Shown piece by piece: positions 1 through 7,139 of a DNA stretch of 22,456 bases. Made by a program: the position numbers and the translations under genes. Origin of the DNA: JALOOE01 sp964423545 (lineage in GTDB: Bacteria > Chloroflexota > Anaerolineae > CG2-30-64-16); assembly GCA_964423545.1 (NCBI GenBank), contig CAYRFV010000059.1, positions 1-22,456 of the forward strand, read 5' to 3'. Position 1 is the stretch's first letter, and the number at the start of each line of letters is the position of its first letter. The notes beneath the pieces are model-generated. The model saw only the letters and a list, made by a program, of their open reading frames with translations, did not search any database and was not told the origin of the DNA.

Positions 1-872
1 CCACCTTCCAACTGGCTCAGAACTCGATCCTCTGCGGCCTGGCGTGCGGCGCGCGGCGCCTGGGGATCGCGGCCCCGAATCTGCGCCGACAATTGGAGTG
101 CAGCGGCCGCATGGTCGCGCCAACGACGGGCGTCTGGACGCATCTCGCCGGGCCCGCGATGGCCGCAGCGAGCCAGGAAATCGCGCAGCGCCGCATTGCG
201 GTCCGGGGCCGCGCGCAGCCCGGCCAAAGCGTACGCCGCCTCAACGCTCGGCAGGCCGTCCAATCCAGCATAGAGATGAAGGGCTTCGGGGAGCGGGCAA
301 TCGGGCAGCCACGCTGCAAGCCGTCCTGCGACCTCGCACTGCGCAGCCGACAGCCCAGCGCGCACCGTGAAGTAGCTCTGGAGCACCTCCTGCGCCCGTG
401 GCTCCAACTCCTCCATCACCTGCAGCAGATCGGCCTGCGTCCAGCGGCTGCGCTGGACGGCGTCCAGCCACCCGGCAAGGCGCCCATTCAGACCGTCTAC
501 CCCTTGCGCCGCGGCATCGACCAGGGCCTGCGCCCGCTTGATGGCTCCCGACGTCTGCCAGCGGCCGAGCAGCCCGCCTTGCGCCTGGGGCGTTGCAGCC
601 AGCCAGGAGGCGCAGTTCGCGTCTCCTGAGGGGTGGGCCAGCAGCTCAGCATTGAGGTAGACGTAGCCATCCGGACCGCGGCGCCAGCAGTCCGCCGACG
701 GCAGCGCGGCGCCGAGGCCGGCCCAGGCGCGCTGCAGCGCTTCATGTGCAGGCTGGCGCAGCAGGGTCCAATGAAATGGGGTGACGGCTGAGGGGAACAA
801 ATCGCGGGCCAGATCCCTTGTCCAGGCGATCTGGCCCGCGACGGTCTCCGCTCTATTCTGTATTGCACTCAA
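1..872 (-). CDS. PEP-utilising / RIF-binding-domain-like protein (3' end off left edge)
   Basis: The minus-strand frame is open from a TTG at 870-872 to the left edge, giving 290 codons. The start was chosen because an AGAGG Shine-Dalgarno lies 8-12 bases upstream, just after the TetR stop codon. The product resembles the middle part of PEP synthase/rifampin phosphotransferase-like proteins: residues 26-38 (FPSAVTPFHWTLL) match the usual 'LPG.VTPLTWSLL' entry motif, residues 69-76 read GYVYLNAE, and residues 232-251 (FLARCGHRGPGEM...RRW) match the family's 'GHRGPGE(M/L)...RPRW' motif. The N-terminal ATP-grasp domain is absent, because the protein begins directly at the entry motif. A C-terminal phosphohistidine domain, if present, lies outside the window. 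Substrate is unknown. The gene is probably co-transcribed with the TetR gene 19 bp upstream. The family assignment rests on remembered motifs. Confidence 0.7.
   Translation of the reverse strand, partial: MSAIQNRAETVAGQIAWTRDLARDLFPSAVTPFHWTLLRQPAHEALQRAWAGLGAALPSADCWRRGPDGYVYLNAELLAHPSGDANCASWLAATPQAQGGLLGRWQTSGAIKRAQALVDAAAQGVDGLNGRLAGWLDAVQRSRWTQADLLQVMEELEPRAQEVLQSYFTVRAGLSAAQCEVAGRLAAWLPDCPLPEALHLYAGLDGLPSVEAAYALAGLRAAPDRNAALRDFLARCGHRGPGEMRPDARRWRDHAAAALQLSAQIRGRDPQAPRAARQAAEDRVLSQLEG
802..841 (-). promoter_or_regulatory. 14-bp perfect inverted repeat inside the start of the PEP-utilising gene
   Basis: Positions 802-815 (TCGCGGGCCAGATC) are the exact reverse complement of 828-841, with a 12-base loop that can pair three more bases. 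It lies about 30 to 70 bases inside the coding region, covering codons 11-24. A smaller AGAGG-AAA-CCTCT hairpin at 875-887 covers the Shine-Dalgarno. It could be an RNA structure limiting translation or an operator for the adjacent TetR protein. The structure is certain from sequence; the role is inferred. Confidence 0.5.
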
Positions 873-891
873 ACAGAGGTTTCCTCTCGCG

Positions 892-1497
892 CTAGCGGAT
901 CGTGATGCCGCTCAACAACAGGTCGACGATGCCGGTCAACCGTTCAGCCAGCGGATACGGTTTGCTCGACTCGCACCAGCGGATCAATTGCTGCAGGTAC
1001 AGAGCATCCAGCGCGGCCGCCAGCGTATCCGGATCGAGGCTCGGGTTGATCTCGTTTTGGCGCTGCGCCTGCCGGATCAGGAGGGCGGCCATCGGTTGGA
1101 GGCTGAATCCGCCAGCGTCGCCCGCCATCAGATCCGACACCGTGACCCCCTCGCGAAAGATCAGGCAGACCAGATCGCGATCGCGTTCCAGGCTGGTCGC
1201 CAGCGCACTCATCAGCCGCTTAAGCTTGCCGATCGACGAAGCTGTACCGTTGAGGCTGAGGGTGGCGGCGCCCAACCGCCCGACCTCGCGCGTGCCCATA
1301 TAGCGCAGCACGGCATCTTTGGTCGGAAAGTAGTTGAAGAAGGTGCCCTTGGCCAGGCCAGCCTGGCGTGTGATCTGATCGACGGTCGTCATCTCGTAGC
1401 CTTGCCCGCGAAAGAGGGTCAGTGCGGCCTCGTAGAGGCGTTCTTTGCGCTCCAGCTTGCCCTGTTCACGCTTGCCAACCAGTGGGTCAATGCTCAT
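892..1497 (-). CDS. TetR/AcrR family transcriptional regulator
   Basis: This 201-residue protein has a classic TetR layout. The N-terminal helix-turn-helix occupies about residues 20-66 and includes AALTLFRGQGYEMTTVDQI and the recognition-helix segment LAKGTFFNYFPTKDAVL. A longer helical ligand-binding and dimerisation half follows. TetR proteins usually repress their own operon and neighbours until a small ligand binds the C-terminal domain. The only same-strand neighbour is the PEP-utilising protein 19 bp downstream, so that gene is the obvious candidate target. An imperfect palindrome about 110 bp upstream (1604-1618) could be an operator. The ligand cannot be read from the sequence. Length is typical for the family. 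Confidence 0.9.
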   Translation of the reverse strand: MSIDPLVGKREQGKLERKERLYEAALTLFRGQGYEMTTVDQITRQAGLAKGTFFNYFPTKDAVLRYMGTREVGRLGAATLSLNGTASSIGKLKRLMSALATSLERDRDLVCLIFREGVTVSDLMAGDAGGFSLQPMAALLIRQAQRQNEINPSLDPDTLAAALDALYLQQLIRWCESSKPYPLAERLTGIVDLLLSGITIR

Positions 1498-1768
1498 AAT
1501 GCCTCCGCGTGCTCCGCTCTAACTCAACAGGTCGATCTGGTGAGAGGTGATCTTGTTCTTCCACCTTAGAAGACGCATCAGTCGTTCCCCGGTGACGGGC
1601 AAGTTGACCGGAGTTCAAAAATTTAAGGTCGCTCCAATTTCGGGCCGATTCCAGTGACAGCGCTCTCCGTGCGCTCATCCAGGCAGTCAACGCTACTCTA
1701 GCACACTGCCATTACAACACATATTACATGCTTTTTTGGGGAGTGTGGCCTGCATCGCCGCAAATAGA
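1498..1768. other. intergenic region upstream of the TetR gene, no gene seen
   Basis: No convincing reading frame occurs here. The stretch presumably carries the tetR promoter on the minus strand. It contains an imperfect palindrome at 1604-1618 (TTGACCGGAGTTCAA, arms TTGAnC/GnTCAA), a direct repeat of ATTACA at 1711-1716 and 1723-1728, and a local AT-rich pocket near 1705-1738 with a six-T run. I cannot place a convincing -35/-10 pair. Confidence 0.4.
1604..1618. promoter_or_regulatory. imperfect palindrome, possible TetR operator
   Basis: The 15-mer TTGACCGGAGTTCAA reads TTGAnC...GnTCAA as an inverted repeat and lies about 110 bp upstream of the TetR start. Autoregulation is normal for TetR genes, so it is a candidate site. 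The arms are short, so chance is a real alternative. Confidence 0.2.
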
Positions 1769-1815
1769 GACGCCTCCCGGACCGGCATCGTAGGGCCGGG
1801 TGTCCGGGAGGCGTC
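1769..1815 (-). terminator. hairpin downstream of sod
   Basis: GACGCCTCCCGGAC (1769-1782) pairs perfectly with GTCCGGGAGGCGTC (1802-1815). It sits 16 bp beyond the sod stop codon on the minus strand. The sequence that follows on that strand (TCTCTATTTG) is only moderately T-rich, so this is a strong stem with a weak tail, but position and stability fit a terminator. Confidence 0.65.
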
Positions 1816-1830
1816 GATCAGGGCGTGCCG

Positions 1831-2442
1831 TTAGCGCCGCGCAGCGACGAAGTTGGCGCCGACCTGCGCCCAATTGATCACGTTGAAGATATTCGCAACG
1901 TACTCGGGCCGCCGGTTTTGATACTTCAGGTAATACGCGTGTTCCCACACGTCGATGCCCAGGATCGGCCGATCCCCAGTCATCAGCGGACTGTCCTGGT
2001 TCGCCGTGCTGTAGATCTCCAGGCCCCCGCCGGGCTTGACGACCAGCCAGCTCCACCCGCTGCCGAAACGGCCGATCGCAGCGGCGCTCAGCTTCTCCTT
2101 GGCCGCATCGAAGCTGCCGAAAGCTGTGTTGATGGCGGCGGCCAGGTCGCCGGTAGGCGCGCCGCCGCTGTTCGGCGCCAGGATGCTCCAGAATAGGCTG
2201 TGGTTGAGGTGTCCTCCGCCGTTGTTGCGGACGACGGTGCGGATGCTCTCCGGCAGGGTGTCAAGCTTCGCCAACACCTGCTCGAGCGGCGTGCTCTCAA
2301 AGGCCGAACCCTCGATCGCCTTGTTCAGGTTGGCGACGTAAGCAGCATGGTGCTTTCCGTGATGGATCTGCATGGTCAACGTGTCGATATACGGTTCCAG
2401 AGCGTCAAACGCATACGGCAGGGACGGAAGTTGGTAAGCCAT
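1831..2442 (-). CDS. sodA: superoxide dismutase, manganese-type (Fe/Mn family)
   Basis: Disproportionates superoxide to oxygen and hydrogen peroxide in the cytoplasm. The ATG at 2440-2442 has GAGGAG seven bases upstream, giving 203 residues, the normal family length; an upstream extension of the frame overlaps the trkA terminator and is rejected. The four metal ligands are visible: His27 (TMQIHHGKHH), His81 (GGGHLNHSLFW), and Asp164 and His168 (DVWEHAYYLKYQNRR). The glycine at residue 77 and the glutamine in the NQDSPL segment (Gln149) are the pattern of Mn-dependent rather than Fe-dependent enzymes, though cambialistic use cannot be excluded. The gene stands alone, with the terminator of the RCK operon upstream and its own hairpin downstream. 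Its presence argues for an oxygen-exposed lifestyle. Confidence 0.95.
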   Translation of the reverse strand: MAYQLPSLPYAFDALEPYIDTLTMQIHHGKHHAAYVANLNKAIEGSAFESTPLEQVLAKLDTLPESIRTVVRNNGGGHLNHSLFWSILAPNSGGAPTGDLAAAINTAFGSFDAAKEKLSAAAIGRFGSGWSWLVVKPGGGLEIYSTANQDSPLMTGDRPILGIDVWEHAYYLKYQNRRPEYVANIFNVINWAQVGANFVAARR

Positions 2443-2481
2443 CGCGACTCTCCTCAGATCAGTTATGTCTAAACTACACAC

Positions 2482-2512
2482 AAAAAGCCCGTCCAGGATA
2501 TCCCGGACGGGC
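2482..2512 (-). terminator. Rho-independent terminator of the RCK (trkA-like) operon
   Basis: On the minus strand GCCCGTCC (2512-2505) pairs with GGACGGGC (2494-2487) around a 10-base loop and is followed by TTTTTG. It begins about 30 bp after the stop codon of the second RCK gene and separates that operon from sod. Confidence 0.85.
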
Positions 2513-2541
2513 CGCATGTGTCAGTAAGACAACACCCAAGT

Positions 2542-3234
2542 CTATTTTTTGACTGGTCCTGGCAGCGTGGACGGCCTGGCAAAGAGCGCGGCCAGTTCAT
2601 CGGCCGCCTCATGGCCAACCACAGCCAACACCTCGTCCCCCTCTTCCAGCTTCGTGATGCCACGGGGGATCTGAATCTCGCCGCGGCGGATGATTGCGGC
2701 GATGACGCACTGCTCCGGGAGACGCAGGTCCTTGATCGGGATGCCGATGGCTTTGGCGCCCGATGGGATCTTCTCTTCCACCAGTGAATACTGGCCGCGA
2801 CGCAGCTTGAGCAGCGTCATCATGTCACCCAGCGACATCTCCTCCTCGATGGTGCTCGCCATGATCGTCGCCTGGTTGACCGCCACATCCACGCCAAAGG
2901 TCTGCGTGAAGAGCCAGGCCGTGCGCGGGTTGTTCACGCGCGCAATGGTGCGCGGCACCTTATAGCTCTCACGCGCCAGGTAGCAGAGCGCCAGGTTGTC
3001 GGCGTCATTGGTGGTGATCGCGGCGAGCACGTTGGCCTCCCGGATGCCGGCCTGTTCGAGCACCTGGGGGTCGGTGGGGTCTCCTTCGTAGATCGATTCA
3101 GTCGGCAGCTCGCGATGGAGGCGGGACAGGACGTCGCGCCGGTTTTCGACCAAGCGCACGCGATGCTTCGCGCTCAACAAGGTGAGCGCGAGGTAGGTGC
3201 CCGTTCGACCGCCGCCCGTGATGATCGTGAACAT
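2542..3234 (-). CDS. RCK/TrkA-family potassium transport regulator (second copy)
   Basis: A 230-residue cytoplasmic RCK protein. The N-terminal Rossmann domain begins FTIITGGGRTGTYLAL with the GxGxxG nucleotide loop (residues 7-12) and ends beta-2 with an acidic residue (VEN), suggesting NAD(H)-type binding. The C-terminal TrkA_C domain covers about residues 140-225 (QYSLVEEKIPSGAKAIGIPI... EGDEVLAVVG). Such proteins gate potassium channels or transporters in response to nucleotides. The start codon follows the stop of the upstream RCK gene by a single base, implying translational coupling. No TrkH/KtrB membrane subunit is in the window; the nearest transporter is the divergent KimA-type gene. 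Two different RCK subunits side by side may form a hetero-ring. Confidence 0.9.
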   Translation of the reverse strand: MFTIITGGGRTGTYLALTLLSAKHRVRLVENRRDVLSRLHRELPTESIYEGDPTDPQVLEQAGIREANVLAAITTNDADNLALCYLARESYKVPRTIARVNNPRTAWLFTQTFGVDVAVNQATIMASTIEEEMSLGDMMTLLKLRRGQYSLVEEKIPSGAKAIGIPIKDLRLPEQCVIAAIIRRGEIQIPRGITKLEEGDEVLAVVGHEAADELAALFARPSTLPGPVKK

Positions 3235-3235
3235 A

Positions 3236-3898
3236 CTACGCCTCCTTCTTCTGGCCCAGCCGCTCGCGCAGTTTCTCGATGCCTTCGAGGGTGGCGCTCA
3301 GATGCAAGATGTCGCCAAACTCGAGCCTGGCGTCAGGATCGGGCAGCGAGGCCTTGCCTGCGCGCGTCAGCGCGACGCCGCACGCACAGTCTCCCAGGAA
3401 GTCCTTCAGCGCGCGTCCCCCCCAGGCTCGCGGCACCATCACTTCGTACACCTCCACTTCGCCGTCACCGGCTGAGAACACCGTGCGCAGCGTGGCGTCT
3501 TCCAGCATTTCCTCGATGCGTTGTGCGCCCCAGAGAGCCGAGCTGATCTCTTGCAGGTTGAACACTGAGTAGAGCGAGCGATAGCGCGGTTCATAGTTGC
3601 GGCAGACGACGCTCGGCACGTTGTAGATGGCGTGCGCAATGTGCCCGACCACGACGTTGAGGGTGTCGGAGTTCGTGACTGCGGCCAGTCCGTCGGCCTG
3701 CTCGATGCCGGCGCGGCGCAGGAGATCCTGGGTAAGGACATCTCCTTCCAGGGTGCGCCCGCGAAAACCGGGCCCCAGGTTCGCAAAAGCGGTCGGCACC
3801 ACATCGACCACCGTCACGTGATGGCCTCGCTGGCTGAGGCGACCGGCCAGTTGCGCGCCCACGCGGCCACAACCGACGACGATGATATTCATTGCCAT
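3236..3898 (-). CDS. RCK/TrkA-family potassium transport regulator (first copy)
   Basis: A 220-residue RCK protein. Residues 4-32 carry a textbook Rossmann start (IIVVGCGRVGAQLAGRL, then VTVVD), so NAD(H) is the likely ligand. A TrkA_C-type domain follows from about residue 140 (VEVYEVMVPRAWGGRALKDF ... LEFGDILHLSATLEGI). The ATG at 3896-3898 has GGAG six bases upstream; a second in-frame ATG two codons later is less well placed. The gene precedes the other RCK gene with a one-base gap, so the two are made together. It starts 12 bp after the tail of a KimA-like pseudogene on the same strand, suggesting that the operon once began with its own permease. Confidence 0.9.
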   Translation of the reverse strand: MAMNIIVVGCGRVGAQLAGRLSQRGHHVTVVDVVPTAFANLGPGFRGRTLEGDVLTQDLLRRAGIEQADGLAAVTNSDTLNVVVGHIAHAIYNVPSVVCRNYEPRYRSLYSVFNLQEISSALWGAQRIEEMLEDATLRTVFSAGDGEVEVYEVMVPRAWGGRALKDFLGDCACGVALTRAGKASLPDPDARLEFGDILHLSATLEGIEKLRERLGQKKEA

Positions 3899-3910
3899 AC
3901 GTCTCTCCGA

Positions 3911-4160
3911 TCAATGAATCTGATACGGCACATTCGTGATCACACTCCCCGGCTTGACGAGCAGCGCCGTCTGCAAGAAGAGCGCCACGATGGAGGCGCC
4001 GCCGCCGCTCGGATGGGCGTGAATCGCTTGCTCATAGGAGAGGGTCAAGATGACCAGCAGTCCGATGGTTGCCAGCGAGATGGGGATGGAAATGCCGAAC
4101 GCCATCGCGCCGGCGGCAGCCAGCACGACAAAACATCTCTTGCCATGTAGCGTCTGATGC
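3911..4160 (-). pseudogene. remnant of a second KimA-like potassium permease
   Basis: The minus-strand frame ending at 3911 contains two blocks matching the intact permease encoded at 4363-6330. LAAAGAMAFGISIPIS, LTLSYEQAIHAHP and SGGGASIVA match that protein around residues 84-127 (LAAAGTAAFAFAFPIS, LTLSYEQIIHAYP, GGGGAYIVA). The next residues, ALLVKPGSVITNVPYQIH, match its last 18 residues (ALLGRPGIVVTDVPYQVE). About 500 residues between the blocks are missing. Just upstream, in another frame and after a TGA, ASDA and WQEMF fragments resemble ASDALSS...TQEILF, indicating a further small deletion and a frameshift. It lies on the same strand as the two RCK genes, 12 bp upstream of them. No functional transporter can be made. 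It is a paralogue, not a local copy, as residues differ throughout. Confidence 0.8.
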
Positions 4161-4289
4161 TGGTCAGCAGTAACAAAAAAGGGACACGAGGCGCGCGCCT
4201 GATGCCCCACTGAAAGATGGCTGCCGCTAACCGAGACGATGAACCGATCATACTCCTGTTTCCAGCGCGCGTCAAAACAGGCGCCGGCT

Positions 4290-4317
4290 TTGTGGTTTCG
4301 TCGGCACTGGCTATAAT
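4290..4317 (+). promoter_or_regulatory. sigma-70 promoter for the KimA-type gene
   Basis: A perfect TATAAT at 4312-4317 follows TTGTGG (4290-4295) with a 16-base spacer. Transcription would start near 4324, leaving a leader of about 40 bases before the proposed TTG start. I see no obvious riboswitch fold in so short a leader. Confidence 0.6.
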
Positions 4318-4362
4318 ATCGCCAGGCGCATCTACACGCCCAACCGCCTACGGAGCCGCCGC

Positions 4363-6330
4363 TTGCGCGACAACACCGATCCCAGCGACCAGACCGCCCC
4401 CGCAGACGAGGAGAGCTCTGCCATTCTTCGCCGCACGGCCGACTATATGCCGCCGCGGTCGTGGCGCTCATGGCTGATCGGGCGGCCCCTGGCGACTGCC
4501 GATTCGGAGCATGAGACGATCGGCAAGTTCGTCGGCCTGGCCGTCTTCGCCTCCGATGCTCTTTCGTCGACTGCTTACGCCACCCAGGAGATCCTCTTCA
4601 TCCTGGCGGCGGCCGGAACCGCTGCGTTCGCATTTGCCTTCCCGATCTCGATCGCCATTGTCATCCTGCTCGCCATCGTCACGCTCTCGTATGAGCAGAT
4701 CATCCATGCCTATCCGGGCGGCGGAGGCGCGTACATTGTGGCGCGCGACAACTTGGGCGAGCTGGCGGCTCAAGTCGCCGGCGCGGCGCTGCTGACGGAC
4801 TACATCCTGACGGTCGCCGTGTCGATCTCGTCCGGAGTGGCGCAGATCACCTCCGCCTTTCCTGCGCTTTATGCTTACCGGGTCGAGATTGCGGTCGTCC
4901 TGGTGCTCTTCATGATGGTGGTGAACCTGCGCGGGGTGCGGGAATCCGGCTCGGCGTTCGCCATCCCCAGCTACTTCTTTCTGCTGATGATGTCGCTGAC
5001 GGTGGGCGTCGGAATGGTGAAGTACGCTCTGGGCACGCTGGGCGTCGTGAGCGATCCCCCGACCGTCGACGTAGAAACGATCCAGGCTGTATCCCTCTTC
5101 TTGATCCTCCATGCGTTCGCCAGCGGCACCACGGCGCTCACCGGCGTGGAAGCGATCTCCAATGGCATCACGGCCTTTCGCGAGCCGCGCAGTCGCAACG
5201 CCGGCATCACCTTGATCTGGATGTCGAGCATCCTCGGCGTCCTGTTTCTCGGCATCACCTTCCTCTCCGGGCAGATCGGCGCCGTGCCGTCGGAGCACGA
5301 GACGGTGATCTCTCAGCTGGCGCGCACCATATTCGACGGTCGAAACGCTATCTACCTGGCGGTGATCGGGGCGACGATGGTCATCCTGATCATGGCTGCG
5401 AATACTTCCTACAACGGCTTCCCGCGCCTGAGTGCGCTCCTGGGCCAGGACGGGTTCGTGCCGCGGCAACTGGCGTTTCGCGGCAGCCGGTTGGTCTACT
5501 CCCGCGGCATTGTGGCGCTGGCATTGGTTGCCTGCCTGCTGATCGTCGTCTTCCAGGCCAGTGTGACCGGCTTGATTCCGCTGTATGCCATCGGCGTGTT
5601 CCTCTCCTTCACCCTATCTCAGGCAGGCATGGCCCTACGCTGGCGGAAATCGGGCCGCCTGGCGCCCGGCCAGGAAGTCAAGGAACGCGGCTCGACCCTG
5701 CGCTACGAGCCGGGCTGGCGCGCCAAGATGCTCATCAACGGGTTCGGCGCCCTCTGTACAACCGCCGTGACGCTGATCTTCGCAGTGACCAAGTTTCGCG
5801 ACGGCGCCTGGATCGTCTTGATCTTGATCCCGATGCTGGTGGTCGCTTTCTCAACGATTCATCGTCACTATCGCAGCCTAGCGAAACGTCTGCGGCTGGA
5901 GGACTTCGCCGAACCGTCACCTTTGACCCGGCATCGAGTCATCATGCCGCTCAGCGGTGTGCATCAGGGCACGCTGCTCGGGCTGCGCTATGCGCGCGCC
6001 CTCTCCGATGATGTCACCGCGGTGCATGTATCGATCGATCCGGCGGAGGCGGAGAGAATCCAACAGCGGTGGGATTGGTGGGGCAAGGGAACGCGACTGG
6101 TGATCCTTGATTCACCCTATCGGCTGATGATCGAGCCGCTTCTGGAGTACATCGAAGAGATATCGAGGCAGCGCCAGCCGAACGAAGTGATCACGATTGT
6201 CGTGCCGCAGTTTGTGCCCAAGAGCTGGTGGGCCAACGCACTGCACGCCCAGACTGCGACGTGGCTGCGCTTTGCGCTGCTCGGCCGGCCGGGAATCGTG
6301 GTGACCGATGTGCCATACCAGGTGGAGTAA
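4363..6330 (+). CDS. kimA: KimA-type potassium importer (APC superfamily)
   Basis: A 655-residue membrane transporter recognised as a KimA (formerly YdaO) homologue by IGRPLATAD, FASDALSSTAYATQEILFI, LSYEQIIHAYPGGGGAYIV and DYILTVAVSISSG. KimA of Bacillus subtilis is a high-affinity potassium importer; the Asp and Tyr assigned there to potassium binding correspond to Asp65 and Tyr72 here. About twelve membrane segments span residues 55-495. A soluble universal-stress-like C-terminal domain (about 515-655) starts HRVIMPLSGV and ends DVPYQVE. The TTG at 4363 was chosen for a GGAG seven bases upstream; an ATG at 4447 (residue 29) lacks one and would still keep every conserved motif. It is divergent from two RCK genes, so potassium rather than amino acid transport is the best reading. 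Older annotations would say amino acid permease. Confidence 0.88.
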   Translation: MRDNTDPSDQTAPADEESSAILRRTADYMPPRSWRSWLIGRPLATADSEHETIGKFVGLAVFASDALSSTAYATQEILFILAAAGTAAFAFAFPISIAIVILLAIVTLSYEQIIHAYPGGGGAYIVARDNLGELAAQVAGAALLTDYILTVAVSISSGVAQITSAFPALYAYRVEIAVVLVLFMMVVNLRGVRESGSAFAIPSYFFLLMMSLTVGVGMVKYALGTLGVVSDPPTVDVETIQAVSLFLILHAFASGTTALTGVEAISNGITAFREPRSRNAGITLIWMSSILGVLFLGITFLSGQIGAVPSEHETVISQLARTIFDGRNAIYLAVIGATMVILIMAANTSYNGFPRLSALLGQDGFVPRQLAFRGSRLVYSRGIVALALVACLLIVVFQASVTGLIPLYAIGVFLSFTLSQAGMALRWRKSGRLAPGQEVKERGSTLRYEPGWRAKMLINGFGALCTTAVTLIFAVTKFRDGAWIVLILIPMLVVAFSTIHRHYRSLAKRLRLEDFAEPSPLTRHRVIMPLSGVHQGTLLGLRYARALSDDVTAVHVSIDPAEAERIQQRWDWWGKGTRLVILDSPYRLMIEPLLEYIEEISRQRQPNEVITIVVPQFVPKSWWANALHAQTATWLRFALLGRPGIVVTDVPYQVE

Positions 6331-6380
6331 TCGACGACGAACCACCAAAGGCGGATGACGAAAGAGCCACGCGGAAGCGT

Positions 6381-7139
6381 CTATCGTTGGGCATGCCTCC
6401 TACCTTCTCCATCCTCGGTCCCGTACAACCCCTCCGCCGCAATATAGCGCCGCACCTTCTCCGGCACCAGGTAGCGGATGCTGCGCCCGGCGCGGACTCG
6501 TTGCTGGACCTGATTCGACGCAATCTCCAGTTCCGGCATGTCCAGGATCGTGACGCGCTGGCGGATGCCAGGCAGTGCAGCCTCCAACCTGCCCCAATCG
6601 AGCTCGATATCGTGGCGGGTGAGCGCGACCAGACGACAGGCGGCTACCAGCCGGGCCGGCTCATGCCAGCCGGGCAGATCGCGCAGGCTGTCGAATCCCA
6701 TCAGAAAGTAGACCTCGCTGCCCGCGGGGAGCTGGCGCTTGATCAGCTCCACCATGTCGATGGTGTAGTGCGGGCCCGGACGGTCGGCATCGATACGCGA
6801 CACTTGGAAGCTGGTGTTGCCGGCGATCGCCAGCTCGATCATCCGCACCCGCGCGTCCACCGGCGCCAGGCGGCGGTCCCGTTTGTGCGGCGGATCACCC
6901 GCCGGCACGAAGTAGACGATGGCCAGATCGAGCAGATCTCGTGCTTCCTCGGCCAGGATCAGATGCCCGATGTGAACGGGATCGAAAGTGCCGCCGAGCA
7001 CGCCGATGCGCAGTGCGCCTGCAGGTGCGGCGTCACCCCCCAACTCTCGCCTGCGCTTACCCGTCCCTTGTTCCCTCTCTCCTGCCTCCTGGTTCTCGCC
7101 GGGTGTCTCCCGGCTCGAATCCGGTGCACCGATGCTCAA
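6381..7139 (-). CDS. nadD: nicotinate-nucleotide adenylyltransferase
   Basis: Adenylylates nicotinate mononucleotide to deamido-NAD in NAD synthesis. The nucleotidyltransferase signature GGTFDPVHIGHL is clear, followed by FVPAGDPPHKRDRR and, near the end, SIRYLVPEKVRRYI. The usual ISSTxxR motif reads IASNQVQ here, an unusual substitution. The start is uncertain. A TTG at 7137-7139 overlaps the obg stop codon (TTGA) with GGAG eight bases upstream, giving 252 residues but adding a polar, low-complexity leader of about 40 residues before the catalytic core. A TTG at 7041-7043 gives 220 residues, closer to normal family length. The gene follows obg on the same strand and converges with kimA, with 50 bp between the two stop codons. 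Confidence 0.9.
   Translation of the reverse strand: MSIGAPDSSRETPGENQEAGEREQGTGKRRRELGGDAAPAGALRIGVLGGTFDPVHIGHLILAEEARDLLDLAIVYFVPAGDPPHKRDRRLAPVDARVRMIELAIAGNTSFQVSRIDADRPGPHYTIDMVELIKRQLPAGSEVYFLMGFDSLRDLPGWHEPARLVAACRLVALTRHDIELDWGRLEAALPGIRQRVTILDMPELEIASNQVQQRVRAGRSIRYLVPEKVRRYIAAEGLYGTEDGEGRRHAQR

Noticed and set aside
4324..4362. c-di-AMP (ydaO-type) riboswitch ahead of kimA, as in Bacillus
   Set aside because: The leader between the predicted start site and the TTG is only about 40 bases, too short for that riboswitch.
4468..5469. 333-codon minus-strand frame opposite kimA
   Set aside because: Antisense shadow of the membrane protein gene, rich in Arg, Asp and His and without any domain.
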